This document shows, one piece after another, positions 42,178-53,600 of a stretch of DNA of 64,000 nt (the stretch's first letter is position 1; every line of letters starts with the position of its first letter). This stretch comes from Sediminibacterium sp. UBA657. Its GTDB lineage: Bacteria > Bacteroidota > Bacteroidia > Chitinophagales > Chitinophagaceae. The position numbers and the translations under genes were made by a program. Location: the NCBI GenBank assembly GCA_002299885.1, contig DBOB01000031.1:46243-110242 (forward strand). The letters run 5' to 3'. Below the pieces are notes generated by a model that did no database searches, was not told where the DNA came from, and saw only the letters and a program-made list of their open reading frames with translations.

Positions 42178-44256
42178 ATGCGCTATCTATTCTTCTTTTC
42201 ATTCCTATTATGCATCTTATCAAGCAATGCACAATATTCGAATGCTCCAGTCATTCGTACAGAGCAAATTAAAATTGCTAGAGATAGTTTTGGTGTACCG
42301 CATATTTTTGCGCCTACCGATCCTGAAGTAGCTTATGGTCTTGCATGGGCGCATGCAGAAGATGATTTTGCTACAATGCAAATGTTGATCCTAACTGGTA
42401 AAGGAAAAGTGGCAACGCATTTAGGAAAAAAGGGGGCACCTATTGATTTTGTTTTTGGTTTGTTAAATACAAAGGCAACAGTTATTGCGCAAATGAATCA
42501 GTTTGACCCTAAGTTCATACAATTGCTAAAAGGTTATTTATTGGGATTAGAAGCTTATGCTAAAGCGCATCCAGATAAAGTGTTGAACAAGCATGTATTT
42601 CCAATTACCATCGAAGAGTATTTAGCTTCTGCTGCATTTTCCGTAGCTATTTTTTGTGGCGTAGATAAAGCCTTACCAAAAATTTTAAATGGTACTATTC
42701 CAAAATTGGAAGGCTTCACTGGCGAAGGCAGTAATGCATTTGCAATCAATGCTAAGAAGTCTGCATCAGACGAAACTATGCTAGTGATCAATGCACACCA
42801 GCCTATTGAAGGCCCAACCGCATTTTATGAAGCACATCTACAAAGCGAAGAAGGTTGGAATATACTAGGTGGTTTGTTTCCTGGGGCGCCTATGATTTTT
42901 CATGGTGTGACACCTAATTTAGCATGGGCGCATACGGTTAATTTTCAAGATAAAATAGACATCTATCAATTAGAAATGAGCAAATCGCATCCTGGCGAAT
43001 ATAAAGTGGATGGCAATTGGTTGAAATTAGAAAAGAGAAAAATTAAATTAAATATTAAAGGGATTCCAATTCCAATTTATAAAACCGTGTACCAGTCTAT
43101 TTATGGTCCAACCGTGGCTACACCAAAAGGAGAATTCTTTTCAATGCGATTGCCAGCATTAATGGACGCAGGCGCATTACAACAGTGGTATGCCATGAAC
43201 AAGGCAACAAATTTTAATGAATTCAAAGCTGCGTTGGAACAAAATCATTTACCGATGTTTAATATTATGTATGCAGACAAAGCAGACAATATATTTTATA
43301 TCTCTAATGGTAAAATGCCTTATCGCAACAAAGACACGAGCTATCATTGGAGCAGTACCCTTCCTGGAAATACAAAAGCAACTTTGTGGAATCAATTTAA
43401 ACCATTAAGCGCCCTGCCACAAATGTTGAATCCAAAAAGTGGTTATTTATTCAACGCCAATCACTCACCTTTTTTAGCAAGTAGTGAATCAGACAATTTG
43501 AATCCAAAAGATTTTGATGTAAATGACGGCTATGAAACCTATCACGATAACAGAAGTAGACGCGCTAAAGACTTAATAGACCAACTTGATAAAATTTCAT
43601 ACGAAGATATTAAGCGTATTAAGTTTGATCGTCAATTACCGAATCCAATTTTATTTCCATATGGATTTACTGCAGATTCTATGTTTATGGTAGATGAAAA
43701 TAAATATCCTCAATTAGCTTCTATCATCACCACTTTAAAAAATTGGGACCACAATGCAGTTGCTGAAAGCAAGGGCGCATTGATCTATAATTTAGCATAT
43801 TACAATGTACCAGTGGTGATGGAAGGTCGGAATAAAGATAAGCTAACCATGGAAGAAGCAGTGAAAGTGTATCAAATCATCTATGACTTTTTACAAAAAA
43901 ATTATGGCCGAACAGATTTAACATTAGGGGATGTGCAAAGATTGGTTAGAGGAAAAGAAAATTGGCCGCAGGGTGGTATGCCGGATGTATTAGCAGCAGT
44001 GATGTCTGAGCCTTTTGGAAAAGACAAAAGAAAAATGAACAGCGGAGATGCCTACATTAATTTTGTTCGATTCCCTAAAAATGGTGGATTACCGCTTATT
44101 GAATCTGTGAATACTTTTGGGGCTAGTTTTAATGAGGGAGATAAGCATTATAATGATCAAAGAGCGATGTATCAGGCACAACAACTAAAAAGAATGACTT
44201 TAGATAAAACAGAAGTACTTCAAAAAGCAGTAAGGCAATACCATCCGGGGAACTAA
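42178..44256 (+). CDS. secreted penicillin acylase family protein
   Basis: A 692-residue Ntn-hydrolase precursor (signal peptide about 1-19, ending NAQ). The family matures by cleavage before a Ser or Thr; here EGSNAFAI places the nucleophile at about Ser185, giving a short alpha chain and a long beta chain. Later family motifs include HQPIEGPTAFYEAHL, FHGVTPNLAWAHTVN and FNANHSPF. Related enzymes cleave penicillins, acyl-homoserine lactones or aculeacin-type acyl amides in the periplasm. The substrate here is not evident. It is a single gene with its own promoter and terminator. Confidence 0.9.
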   Translation: MRYLFFFSFLLCILSSNAQYSNAPVIRTEQIKIARDSFGVPHIFAPTDPEVAYGLAWAHAEDDFATMQMLILTGKGKVATHLGKKGAPIDFVFGLLNTKATVIAQMNQFDPKFIQLLKGYLLGLEAYAKAHPDKVLNKHVFPITIEEYLASAAFSVAIFCGVDKALPKILNGTIPKLEGFTGEGSNAFAINAKKSASDETMLVINAHQPIEGPTAFYEAHLQSEEGWNILGGLFPGAPMIFHGVTPNLAWAHTVNFQDKIDIYQLEMSKSHPGEYKVDGNWLKLEKRKIKLNIKGIPIPIYKTVYQSIYGPTVATPKGEFFSMRLPALMDAGALQQWYAMNKATNFNEFKAALEQNHLPMFNIMYADKADNIFYISNGKMPYRNKDTSYHWSSTLPGNTKATLWNQFKPLSALPQMLNPKSGYLFNANHSPFLASSESDNLNPKDFDVNDGYETYHDNRSRRAKDLIDQLDKISYEDIKRIKFDRQLPNPILFPYGFTADSMFMVDENKYPQLASIITTLKNWDHNAVAESKGALIYNLAYYNVPVVMEGRNKDKLTMEEAVKVYQIIYDFLQKNYGRTDLTLGDVQRLVRGKENWPQGGMPDVLAAVMSEPFGKDKRKMNSGDAYINFVRFPKNGGLPLIESVNTFGASFNEGDKHYNDQRAMYQAQQLKRMTLDKTEVLQKAVRQYHPGN

Positions 44257-44315
44257 ATTTTTAATTCCACTGTGAAATTAAAGGATAGTTTTATCATTTT
44301 GAATATACGCTTCAT

Positions 44316-44350
44316 AAAAAAGCCCTCAATAACGATTGAGGGCTTTTTTT
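44316..44350. terminator. bidirectional terminator
   Basis: A 10-bp perfect stem (AGCCCTCAAT/ATTGAGGGCT) with AACG loop and A- and T-runs on either side, between convergent genes. Confidence 0.9.
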
Positions 44351-44364
44351 ATAATCAATTATCA

Positions 44365-44598
44365 TTATTCCTTTGATCTTCTTCTCGCTTCTTCAGCTTC
44401 TTTGTAGATTCTGATCCAAGTTAAAGAAATGTCAATCATGGCCAACAAGGGGCCTAGTATAATCACCATCACCACTTCTAGTCCTGGTGAATAGCCAATA
44501 ACGCCATCTAATGATATATTTTTAGATCGCTTAAAGAGTTTGTACACACAGTAAATGGCTGACACGACCCAGATACCAAAAAGAATATTCTTGTCCAT
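44365..44598 (-). CDS. small membrane protein of unknown function
   Basis: A 77-residue protein with two predicted transmembrane segments (about 4-20 and 40-62) and a charged C-terminal tail (EEARRRSKE). I do not recognise a family. It is flanked by a terminator on its 3' side and is divergent from the serine hydrolase gene with a 62-bp gap. Regular codon use and a clean start suggest a real gene. Confidence 0.6.
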   Translation of the reverse strand: MDKNILFGIWVVSAIYCVYKLFKRSKNISLDGVIGYSPGLEVVMVIILGPLLAMIDISLTWIRIYKEAEEARRRSKE

Positions 44599-44660
44599 AA
44601 TTTTATTTTAGTGAATATAATATATTTTGTTTTATTTGCAATACATCAATGAGGTCTATC

Positions 44661-45953
44661 ATGAAAAAAAGTCTATTTTATTGCACCTTGCTGCTTTTAG
44701 TCATATCAAATAATTTAACAGCGCAGTGGCCAGCCCCATTCAACAGCATTTTATCAGGTATTCAAGATAGCGTTACTAAAAAAGTACTCGCTAGCCCAAA
44801 AACCTATCGATACCAATTGGTCTATACAAAAATTGATAGAGATCAAAACGGCATACCCCATTTTACAAATTATACACTACACGCGGATCCAGAAAATTAT
44901 TTCAATCCAGCTTCGATGGTTAAAATGCCCCTTGCATTCTTAGCAATGGAGAAATTATACGAATTGAACCTGCCTAATGTAAATAAATACACTACGATGC
45001 AATTTGATAGTAACTATCAAAGACAAGTAGCCATGTATGCAGATTCAAGTGCTGAAAATAAAAAACCATCCATTGCTCATTTTATCAAGCGTGCATTTTT
45101 AATCTCTGAAAATGACCCCTATAATCGATTGTATCAATTTGTGGGTCAGGGCCCAACCAATCAAAAATTAATTGCAAAAGGATATACGAGTACTAAGATC
45201 ACCAGACAATTCATGGGCTATACAGAAGATCAAAATAGACATACCAATGGCATCCAATTTATGGATGAAAAACAATTGCCAATTTTAAAGCTCGCCCCTC
45301 AATACAATAAAGACAGTTTTCAATTTGGAGCGCCCATTTTAATTGGTGATGCGCATTGGAACAGCAAGGACGAAGTGGTGAACGCCCCTTTTGATTTTAC
45401 ACGCCATAACAATATTTCATTAGTTGACATGCAAAAAATGTTGCAGTCGGTTATTTTTCCAGCATCGGTCCCAAAACAAAACAGATTCAATATGACCGAA
45501 GTAGATAGATTGTTTTTATTGCAGTATTTATCTCAGTATCCATCGGAAACTAATTATCCAAAGTATGACAGCGCGCATTTTTATGATAGTTATGTGAAAT
45601 TCTTTTTTCAAGATAGTACGCATGCCATGCCAAAGCATATTAGGGTTTTTAATAAAGTTGGATGGGCTTATGGATTCTTAACTGATGTATCGTATGTATT
45701 GGATACAAAAAACAATATTGATTATATGCTTTCCGCTACGGTATATGTCAATAGCGATGGCGTGGTGAACGATTCAAAATATGATGAGGAAACCGTTGGC
45801 TTCCCATTTTTAAACAAAGTTGGCACTGCTTTTTATGAATATGAATTGAAGCGCCCAAGAAAGTTTCAGCCGAAATTAATTAATCAGGTAAAGCAATACG
45901 AAAAACGCAATCCAAAAGATACTAGGCCTAGCATTTTAAATGCCGACAACTAA
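44661..45953 (+). CDS. secreted serine hydrolase (class A beta-lactamase-like fold)
   Basis: A 430-residue secreted protein from ATG 44661 (MKKSLFYCTLLLLVISNNLTAQ, in which the signal peptide ends TAQ); an upstream in-frame ATG at 44649 would add MRSI. The active-site SxxK motif appears as NPASMVKMPLA near residue 86, and ISENDPYNRLYQF near 152 corresponds to the SDN-type loop. The protein belongs to the beta-lactamase/transpeptidase-like superfamily (Beta-lactamase2 type). A role in resistance is not implied; many relatives are of unknown specificity. Confidence 0.78.
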   Translation: MKKSLFYCTLLLLVISNNLTAQWPAPFNSILSGIQDSVTKKVLASPKTYRYQLVYTKIDRDQNGIPHFTNYTLHADPENYFNPASMVKMPLAFLAMEKLYELNLPNVNKYTTMQFDSNYQRQVAMYADSSAENKKPSIAHFIKRAFLISENDPYNRLYQFVGQGPTNQKLIAKGYTSTKITRQFMGYTEDQNRHTNGIQFMDEKQLPILKLAPQYNKDSFQFGAPILIGDAHWNSKDEVVNAPFDFTRHNNISLVDMQKMLQSVIFPASVPKQNRFNMTEVDRLFLLQYLSQYPSETNYPKYDSAHFYDSYVKFFFQDSTHAMPKHIRVFNKVGWAYGFLTDVSYVLDTKNNIDYMLSATVYVNSDGVVNDSKYDEETVGFPFLNKVGTAFYEYELKRPRKFQPKLINQVKQYEKRNPKDTRPSILNADN

Positions 45954-45994
45954 GATCTCCTGGATTGCGTCTCTATTTGAATCAAGAACCTTTT

Positions 45995-48900
45995 CTACCA
46001 AATAGCGCCCATTCCTAAATCCCACAATTGCTTGTTGAGTGCAGGTATCGCCACATTCTTTAAGTTAAGTCCTCTTGCTTTTAATTTTTCCCACTCTGCA
46101 GTATATTCTTTTAATAAATCTAAATTTGCTTGATTCACTTGAGGAATATCACTTTCTGTTTGATTCATCATGAACATATAGTTTGCAGTAAATTTATTCG
46201 GGAAGTTCTCTACATCATCATAAGAAGTTGATCTTCTTTGAATCATATCTTCGTCCCATGCTTTTAAATTTGTAACCAAGCTCGCTGCATTTTGTTTTAA
46301 GCTTGCATATTGTGCACCGCTATAATTTGCATCAGTCTTTAATTTTTTTACCAATGCTTCAATATGTGTAGCATTGTCTTTTAGTTGATTCACCATTTGA
46401 TGCATTTCGGTTACTGTGCTTTCCATCAATCGCATCAAGTCATCATATTGCTGGTATTCACTAGCAGACGTTCCAAAATTTGGATTGGCTTCAATCACAC
46501 CCGTTGTGCTGCCAATCATTTTGCCTCCTGCCATTAAACGAATGGTATAATTACCAGGGATGGCTTTGTGGCCGCTAAAACTACTTTCAATATATACATT
46601 CGGAATTGCCGCAGTTGTTGCGTGACGTAGGTTCCAAACAAAACGATTCAAACCTTTTTCCTTGCTTAAAGTTGGATCTCTTCTTGGAGCGCCATCATAT
46701 CGCTTATAATTTTCGTCCGCCTTTGAACTAAAGCGACGTACTAATTTGCCAGATGCATCACTGATTTCCATACTCAATTCAACTCCATCTTCCATCTTTG
46801 GTAATTGATAATATAAGACCATGCCTGTTGCTGGATTGACACCCGCTTTGGACTTGGCACCTGTAAAATCTGGATCATTGTCATCCATTTCGCTAGATCC
46901 CATTACCAATAAAACTGCATCAGGTTTGTAAACCTTTACATTGCTAGTATCTGCTTTATATGCTCGAATTAAATTTAAATCATCTAAGATCCAAAAAGAT
47001 CTACCTGATGTTGCCGCAATTAAATTGTTTTGATGCACACGTAAATCTGTGATAGGTGTGATAGGTAAATTCAATTGGAATGGACTCCAATTTTTGCCAC
47101 CATTGTTAGAGATATACACCCCTAATTCTGTACCAGCATACAATAAATCTTTAACCACATTGTCTTCACGTACAACTCTCGTAAATGCATTGTTTGCAAT
47201 ACCTGTATTTATTTTAGTCCAAGTAGTTCCATAATCAGTTGATTTATATAAACCTGGTGTATGGTCGTTGAATTTATACCTAGTAGTTGCAATGTATACA
47301 GTTGCTTTATCATGTGGAGATACTTCAATGGCATTGATTAAACATTCTGCTAAACCGGTAGGTGTAATATTTTTCCAAGTTGCACCTCCATCTTTTGTTA
47401 AGTATACATATCCATCATCACTTCCTGTATAGATTACACCTTTTTCATGTACGGACTCTATTACATAAGCAAGTGTACCATAATTTTCTGCACCCACTGC
47501 TTCGTTTGTAAATGGAATACCAGGAGTACCTTGCTTCGATTTTTCGTTGCGGGTTAAATCAGGAGAAACTTCTTTCCAGGTTTTGCCCATATCAGAAGTT
47601 TTCAATAAATATTGAGCACCATGATAATAGGTATTTGGTTCATGCTTACTCCAAATGATTGGCGCATTCCAGTTATAACGATACTTAATATCTTTTGCGT
47701 CTCTTCCTAAATACTGAATTGGGGCAGCCATGATATTGGTACTACCTTTTGTTTTTGTATCTAACACTTCTATCGTTCCTTGATAAGATCCACCTAAAAC
47801 ATATCTTGGGTTGTTTGGATCAAATGCCAAAAAGGCGCTTTCACCACCTGCAGATGCAGACCAAAATCTTTCATCTATTCCGCCAGCGCCAATTGCACGA
47901 CTTGCAATTTTAACTGAACTATTATCTTGTTGGCCAGCATAAATATTATAAGGCACTTCATTGTCTACATTGATTCTATAAAATTGTGCAGTGGGCATAT
48001 TGTTTTGACTGCTCCAAGACTTGCCACCATCATGTGTTACAGCAGCACCTCCATCATCTGCAATGACCATGTTTTTACCATTGCTTGGATGAATCCATAA
48101 ATCATGGTAATCACCATGCGTGCGTGCAAAGTCTGTAAAGGTTTTACCACCATCAATTGATTTTAAAGATGGAGCACTCATTACATAAACATTGTTTTCA
48201 TTAGTAGGATCTGGAAACAGTTCAATATAATACCATGCGCGTTGAATCAAGCGATGGCTTTTGTTGATTTGAGACCAACTTGCACCTGCATCATCAGAAA
48301 CATATAAACCACCTGCGTCTTTGCTAAAATCACTTTCAATTAATGCAAAAACTTTTTCTGGATTTGCTCTTGATACAGCGATAGACATTTTACCCATTTC
48401 TTTTGGTAAGCCATTTTCCATTTTCACCCAGTTGTTACCACCGTCGGTAGACTTATACAATCCACTTCCCGGACCTCCACTAATTACTTGCCATGGTAAA
48501 CGACCGTGCTCCCACATTGCAGCATATAAAATGGATGGATTGTGCATGTCCATTGATAATTCTGCACAACCTGTTTTATCATCTACATACAATACTTTTT
48601 TCCATGTAGCACCTCCATCAATTGATTTATAAATACCACGTTCAGTTGACTTGCTATACAATGCACCTTGTGCAGCAACAAAAACAATATTTGGATTTTT
48701 TGGATCAATCGCAATTCTTGAAATATGTTGAGTCGCATCTAATCCCATTTTTTTCCATGTCTTTCCTGCGTCTGTACTTTTATAAACACCATCACCATGA
48801 TGTGTCATTACACCTCTTACTGCGTGTTCACCCATGCCCACATAAACAACATTTGCATCACTTTCTGCAACTGCAACAGCGCCTACAGAACCTGTTTTAA

Positions 48901-49147
48901 AAAAACCATCAGAAACATTATTCCAACTAATTCCGCTGTTTTCTGTTTTCCATAAACCACCGCCAGTGGTACCCATATAATATACGTCTCTATTATTCAA
49001 AACACCAGACGCCATATTGGACCTACCTCCTCTGAAGGGACCAATGCTTCTCCATTTAAGTGGAGATAGTTCTTTGTTCAGATCCTGCGCAATGCCCATC
49101 TCGGTGCATACGATTAAGCTTAGTAAAGCAATTATTTTTTTGATCAT
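45995..49147 (-). CDS. secreted Asp-box (BNR/VPS10-type) beta-propeller protein
   Basis: A 1050-residue secreted protein (signal peptide about 1-20, ending IAQ) often annotated as glycosyl hydrolase or sortilin-like. The N-terminus WRSIGPFRGGRSNMASG is highly typical. About ten Asp-box repeats of the form S-x-D-x-G-x-T-W are present, including KSTDAGKTW, KSIDGGATW, KSTDGGNNW, KTSDMGKTW and LTKDGGATW, covering about residues 60-690 as one or two propellers. A beta-sandwich and a helical C-terminal region follow. No glycosidase catalytic residues were identified, so the enzymatic name should be treated with care. Confidence 0.85.
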   Translation of the reverse strand: MIKKIIALLSLIVCTEMGIAQDLNKELSPLKWRSIGPFRGGRSNMASGVLNNRDVYYMGTTGGGLWKTENSGISWNNVSDGFFKTGSVGAVAVAESDANVVYVGMGEHAVRGVMTHHGDGVYKSTDAGKTWKKMGLDATQHISRIAIDPKNPNIVFVAAQGALYSKSTERGIYKSIDGGATWKKVLYVDDKTGCAELSMDMHNPSILYAAMWEHGRLPWQVISGGPGSGLYKSTDGGNNWVKMENGLPKEMGKMSIAVSRANPEKVFALIESDFSKDAGGLYVSDDAGASWSQINKSHRLIQRAWYYIELFPDPTNENNVYVMSAPSLKSIDGGKTFTDFARTHGDYHDLWIHPSNGKNMVIADDGGAAVTHDGGKSWSSQNNMPTAQFYRINVDNEVPYNIYAGQQDNSSVKIASRAIGAGGIDERFWSASAGGESAFLAFDPNNPRYVLGGSYQGTIEVLDTKTKGSTNIMAAPIQYLGRDAKDIKYRYNWNAPIIWSKHEPNTYYHGAQYLLKTSDMGKTWKEVSPDLTRNEKSKQGTPGIPFTNEAVGAENYGTLAYVIESVHEKGVIYTGSDDGYVYLTKDGGATWKNITPTGLAECLINAIEVSPHDKATVYIATTRYKFNDHTPGLYKSTDYGTTWTKINTGIANNAFTRVVREDNVVKDLLYAGTELGVYISNNGGKNWSPFQLNLPITPITDLRVHQNNLIAATSGRSFWILDDLNLIRAYKADTSNVKVYKPDAVLLVMGSSEMDDNDPDFTGAKSKAGVNPATGMVLYYQLPKMEDGVELSMEISDASGKLVRRFSSKADENYKRYDGAPRRDPTLSKEKGLNRFVWNLRHATTAAIPNVYIESSFSGHKAIPGNYTIRLMAGGKMIGSTTGVIEANPNFGTSASEYQQYDDLMRLMESTVTEMHQMVNQLKDNATHIEALVKKLKTDANYSGAQYASLKQNAASLVTNLKAWDEDMIQRRSTSYDDVENFPNKFTANYMFMMNQTESDIPQVNQANLDLLKEYTAEWEKLKARGLNLKNVAIPALNKQLWDLGMGAIW

Positions 49148-49176
49148 AAAGTGGTTTTAGATTTCTAAATTTAAGC

Positions 49177-49205
49177 AAAAAAAAGACCCATTGTGCAATG
49201 GGTCT
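49177..49205 (-). terminator. terminator of the DUF6526 gene
   Basis: On the minus strand a 10-bp stem (AGACCCATTG/CAATGGGTCT) is followed by eight T, about 26 bp after the stop. Confidence 0.85.
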
Positions 49206-49230
49206 AAATATCTTTTATAGATGCCAAAAA

Positions 49231-49659
49231 TTATACGCGGTAAAAATCTGCTTTCCAGTTTTGAATAGATTGCTTGATTTCTTTTCCTGATAAATTATTT
49301 GCTACAGCTTTTTCGACTAGTGCTGGAAATTCAGCATCAGGTGCAAAACGCAATGCAACTACTTGACCCACTGTTAAACTAGATGGTAGTAGTTTCCCAG
49401 TTAACACATAGTGGCGTAAATTTTCTTCTGCACGGATGGCTCTATCCTGTGCCTTTAAAGCAAATGTGCGCGTATACCAAGCCACCAAAATAAATATAAT
49501 GGATGCTAAAACTAATAAAGCCGCTAGGTATTTATTTTCAGGACTTGATTTTAGTAAATAGTTAATTGATCCACCTAATAAAGCAATGATTCCGCCAAAA
49601 GCTAGATAGTGAAATCCTGGAACCATTTGGGCGTGATTGTTAAAATTTTGTTCTTTCAT
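49231..49659 (-). CDS. DUF6526 family membrane protein
   Basis: A 142-residue protein with an N-terminal QNFNNHAQMVPGFH segment, two transmembrane helices (about 19-35 and 44-61), then a soluble helical tail with FALKAQDRAIRAEENLR and LRFAPDAEFPALVEKA. This order matches DUF6526, a family common in Bacteroidota with no known function. It is monocistronic, divergent from the phosphoesterase gene and followed by a clear terminator. Confidence 0.82.
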   Translation of the reverse strand: MKEQNFNNHAQMVPGFHYLAFGGIIALLGGSINYLLKSSPENKYLAALLVLASIIFILVAWYTRTFALKAQDRAIRAEENLRHYVLTGKLLPSSLTVGQVVALRFAPDAEFPALVEKAVANNLSGKEIKQSIQNWKADFYRV

Positions 49660-49709
49660 ATTGTATATTTTGTGTTGGCAAGATAAATACTTTGTTTAGT
49701 TTTAGCCTC

Positions 49710-50477
49710 ATGAATTTTCAGTTTGCATCCGATTTGCATTTAGAGTTTGCTCAAAATAAAAAAAAATTGAGTAAAAAGCCGATCCTTCCTGTTCAAGAAA
49801 ATTTAATCATAGCTGGAGACTTGATGCCGCTTAGCGCAATGGACCACCATCAAGATTTTTTGAATTACTTATCCGACCATTTTAAAATGACCTATTGGCT
49901 TCCCGGTAATCATGAATATTATGGGTCAGACCTGGCGGCGATGCCAAATAGTTTTGAGAAGTCCATTCGACCTAATATACTGCTGCTCAATAATATTGTA
50001 AAGGAAATACCAGACACTGCTGGCCCTATTGAGCTCATTTTTTCGACTTTATGGTCCTATATACCTGCTCATTTAACCGAAATAGTGGTTAAAAGGGTGC
50101 AAGACTTTAACCAGATTCAATGGAATGGATGCAAATTGACGCCCCAAGTATACAATCAGCTACATCAAAATGCCCTTGATTTTTTAGAGCCTGCCCTTGA
50201 ATCAAAATCCACCCGAAAAATGGTCATTTCCCACCATATTCCCAGTTTTTTGAATTATCCCAAAAAACACCAAAATGACCCAATAAATGCCTGTTTTGCC
50301 TCAAATTTGGACCATTTTATGCAAAAAACGGCCCAAAATGCCTGGATTTATGGACACCATCATATGAATATTCCACCGTTTATGATAGGCAAAACAACTC
50401 TTTATACCAATCAATTTGGGTATGCAAAAATGAAGGAAGACGCAGGATTTGATCGAGGCGCAACAATACAGGTTTAA
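49710..50477 (+). CDS. metallophosphoesterase
   Basis: A 255-residue cytosolic calcineurin-like phosphoesterase from ATG 49710; a TTG six codons upstream is rejected. Dinuclear metal motifs appear in order: SDLHLEF (about 6-12), GDLMPL (about 36-41), GNHEYYG (about 66-72), SHHIP (about 172-176) and GHHHMN (about 215-220). The substrate is not evident. It stands alone between the DUF6526 gene and the SusC/SusD pair. Confidence 0.88.
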   Translation: MNFQFASDLHLEFAQNKKKLSKKPILPVQENLIIAGDLMPLSAMDHHQDFLNYLSDHFKMTYWLPGNHEYYGSDLAAMPNSFEKSIRPNILLLNNIVKEIPDTAGPIELIFSTLWSYIPAHLTEIVVKRVQDFNQIQWNGCKLTPQVYNQLHQNALDFLEPALESKSTRKMVISHHIPSFLNYPKKHQNDPINACFASNLDHFMQKTAQNAWIYGHHHMNIPPFMIGKTTLYTNQFGYAKMKEDAGFDRGATIQV

Positions 50478-50568
50478 ATAGTTATTTATAAACCTTATCC
50501 TTTGGTTTACAATGAATTAAAATTTTATTATTTTTCATATAAAATTTTCTATTTGAATGCTAATAAGC

Positions 50569-50601
50569 GTTAACTTAACGTTAACAAAAAGGGGTAACCC
50601 C
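50569..50601. promoter_or_regulatory. dyad-rich region upstream of SusC gene
   Basis: Within 33 bp lie GTTAAC (50569-50574), the palindrome TTAACGTTAA (50575-50584), a second GTTAAC (50580-50585) and the dyad GGGGT-A-ACCCC (50591-50601). The stretch ends 31 bp before the susC start. This could be an operator for the uptake locus; no regulator gene is adjacent. Confidence 0.35.
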
Positions 50602-50632
50602 AATGTTAATTATTCACCAAAGATTTTAATTT

Positions 50633-53600
50633 ATGCAAACCAAAGGTTTATGGAGTTTGTTATTGGTACTTTTTACAAGTATCTCAATAGCAAATGCACA
50701 ACAAAAATTGGTAACTGGTAGGGTTGTCGGCAGCGACAAAGCACCTTTGTCCAATGTTTCCGTCCTTGTAAAAGGATCAAAAGTAGCAACGAGTACCGAT
50801 AATGCAGGTGCTTTTTCTATTTCTGTAGCAAACAATCAAGTTTTAACTTTTTCATTGGTTGGATTCGAATCCAAGGATGTGAGAGTGGGCAGCGCTACAT
50901 CAATTGAAGTTCGACTTGCTCCAAAAGACAACACTTTAGATGAAGTTGTTGTGACTGCAATGGACATTAAGCGTAATCCTAAAGAATTAGGTTACTCTGT
51001 TCAAAAAGTAAAAGGTAGTGAACTTGCAGAAACACAACGTAACAACTTTGTGAACGGACTACAAGGACGTATCGCAGGTTTAACAATCAATCCTACAAGT
51101 GGATTAGCCGGTGCAAGTTCTCAAATTGTATTAAGAGGTTTTAACTCTTTATCATTAGACAACTCTCCTTTATTTATTATTGATGGTGTGATCATTGACA
51201 ACTCATCTGTAAATGAAAATAATAGAAACACAGGTTTAGCTGTAAAGCCAACAAGTGCAAACGTATCTACTGAAAACAGATCAAACGACTATACAAACCG
51301 TATTGCCGATTTGAATCCTAATGATATTGAAAATGTAACTGTTTTGAAAGGTCCAGAAGCGACAGCACTTTATGGTAGCCAAGCTAGTTCTGGTGCAATC
51401 GTAATCACAACTAAAAAAGGTGGTGATAGCGAGGGTAAAGTAAAAGTGAGCTACGACAATAGCTTTAGACTATCAACTTATACTAGGTATCCAGAAATCA
51501 TGACAGATTATGATGCGGGATTGAATGGTTTACCACAAAATATATTTTCTTATTTTGGTCCAAGATTACCTTGGGAGGTTAAAGGAGATAAAAATTCTAC
51601 TAGATACGATAACCTTCATGAGTTCTTTCGAACTAGTTTTTCTAACAATCAAAATGTTTCTTTAGAATACGGTAAAGGAAATCATTCTGTGCGTATGTCA
51701 GGTTCTTATGTAGATGAAAATTCTCCTGTACCTACTAATAATTTTAGAAAATACAATTTCAGAATTGTAACCAATCATAAAATTGGAAAAACTTTAGAAA
51801 TCTCTCCAAGCTTAAGTTATATCAAGAGTTCAAACGACAAGCCATTAAGAGGTGTTAGAGGATATGTTTTAAGTTTATTATCTTGGCCTGTTGATAACAA
51901 TGCAGAAGACTGGTTAAATCCAAATGGAACTAAAAAAGGTTTGTTTGCAGGAGATCCAAATGCGGAATTAGATAATCCTTATTTTAATTTATATAGAAAC
52001 AGAAGCCGTGACGAATTAACAAGAACTGTAGCGACACTTTCTGTAAACTATACCCCAACAAAATGGTTGACAATCAACGGTAGAGTTGGTTATGATACTT
52101 ACCAACAAGATGGTTACACAAGATGGGATTCTGCATCTAACTTCTTAAGCCGTGCACAAAAAGGTGCTTTAGAAAACTACTATCGTAATTATTATGGTTA
52201 CAACCATACAGTGACTGCAACAGCAAAGAAAAGCTTTGGCAAGATCAACACAAGATTGATGATAGGTAATATGTGGCAGGATTATGAAACACAAACCACT
52301 TCAATTTTTGGTAATAACATAACAGACGCAAACAGAACAGATAGTGGAAACACTGCAGTTGCTTCAAGAATTCGTAATAGTAATATGAACCGTTTTGGTA
52401 GACCAAACTATAATATCAATCGTCAGGCAGCTTATTTTGGTGAAGCTGCAGTGAACTATGATAATAAAGTATTCTTAACTTATTCTCACCGTTTTGAAGA
52501 GTCTTCTATCTTCCCAGTTTCAAGCAGAGCATATAATTATCCTGCAGGAAGTGTGAGTGTGATTATGTCAGACATCTTCCCAATTGTAAAAGAGGTTGCA
52601 AGTTATTGGAAGTTGAGAGGATCCTTAGCAAGCACGGCTCGTTCCAGTGCGCCTTATGCTAACCAATCTATCTTAAACTTTAATACCGGAAGTGGTGCTG
52701 GATATTATTATGATTTCACGAATGCAAATCCTTACTTAACGCCAGAGCGTCAAAAGACAATGGAGTTTGGAACAGAGATGAAGTTTTTGAATGGAAGATT
52801 AAGTACAGAAGCAACGTATTATAAAACAGAAAACACAGACTTGATTGCTGAAAACTTTAGAGCGAGTTATGGTACTGGTTTCGTTTTAAATACCTTGAAC
52901 GTAGGTTCAAACGAGAATACAGGTCTTGAAGTTGTGTTAGACTACTTAGTAGTTAATAAGAAGAATTTTTCTTGGAACACACGCTTTAACTTTAATAGAA
53001 TGCGCAACAAGGTAACTTCATTACCTTCTAACGTTCCAGAATTTTACATTTCTGATACATGGGTATATGGTAACGCTAGAGGTGGTTTAGCAAATGGCGG
53101 ACCAACAACTACAATTACTTCTCATGGTTATTTAAGAAACAATGCTGGTCAAATCTTAATTAATCCAACCAATGGATTGCCATTAATTGATGCAAACTTT
53201 AAAGTTAGAGGGGATCGTAATCCAGACTTTACTTTAGGTTGGTTAAATAATATCACATACAAAGATTTAAGAATCTCTTTCTTGTGGGATGTTAAAGTTG
53301 GTGGTGATATCTTTAATGCGACAGAAAGATACTTAACAACAATTGGTAGAAGCTCACTTACTAAAGATAGAGGTGTGGCAAGAATTGTACCAGGTGTTTT
53401 AAGAGACGGAAAAGAAAATACAACTTCTCCAACGCTAAACAATATCTCGATTACTCCAGAAACAAATTCTTTATTTTACACAACGATGCCAGAAGAAGCA
53501 TTTATCGAAAAAGATGTGAACTGGTTTAGATTAAGAGACCTTACTTTTAATTACAACATAAAGAAATTATTAAAGGGTGACGTTGATAAATTTGCTAAAA

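Noticed and set aside
44661..45953. Dedicated beta-lactamase resistance gene
   Set aside because: The SxxK motif is present, but the remaining active-site motifs are not clear enough to claim antibiotic hydrolysis; it is kept as a serine hydrolase.
45995..49147. True glycoside hydrolase call for the large propeller protein
   Set aside because: Asp-box repeats alone do not show catalytic activity, and no glycosidase active-site residues were identified.
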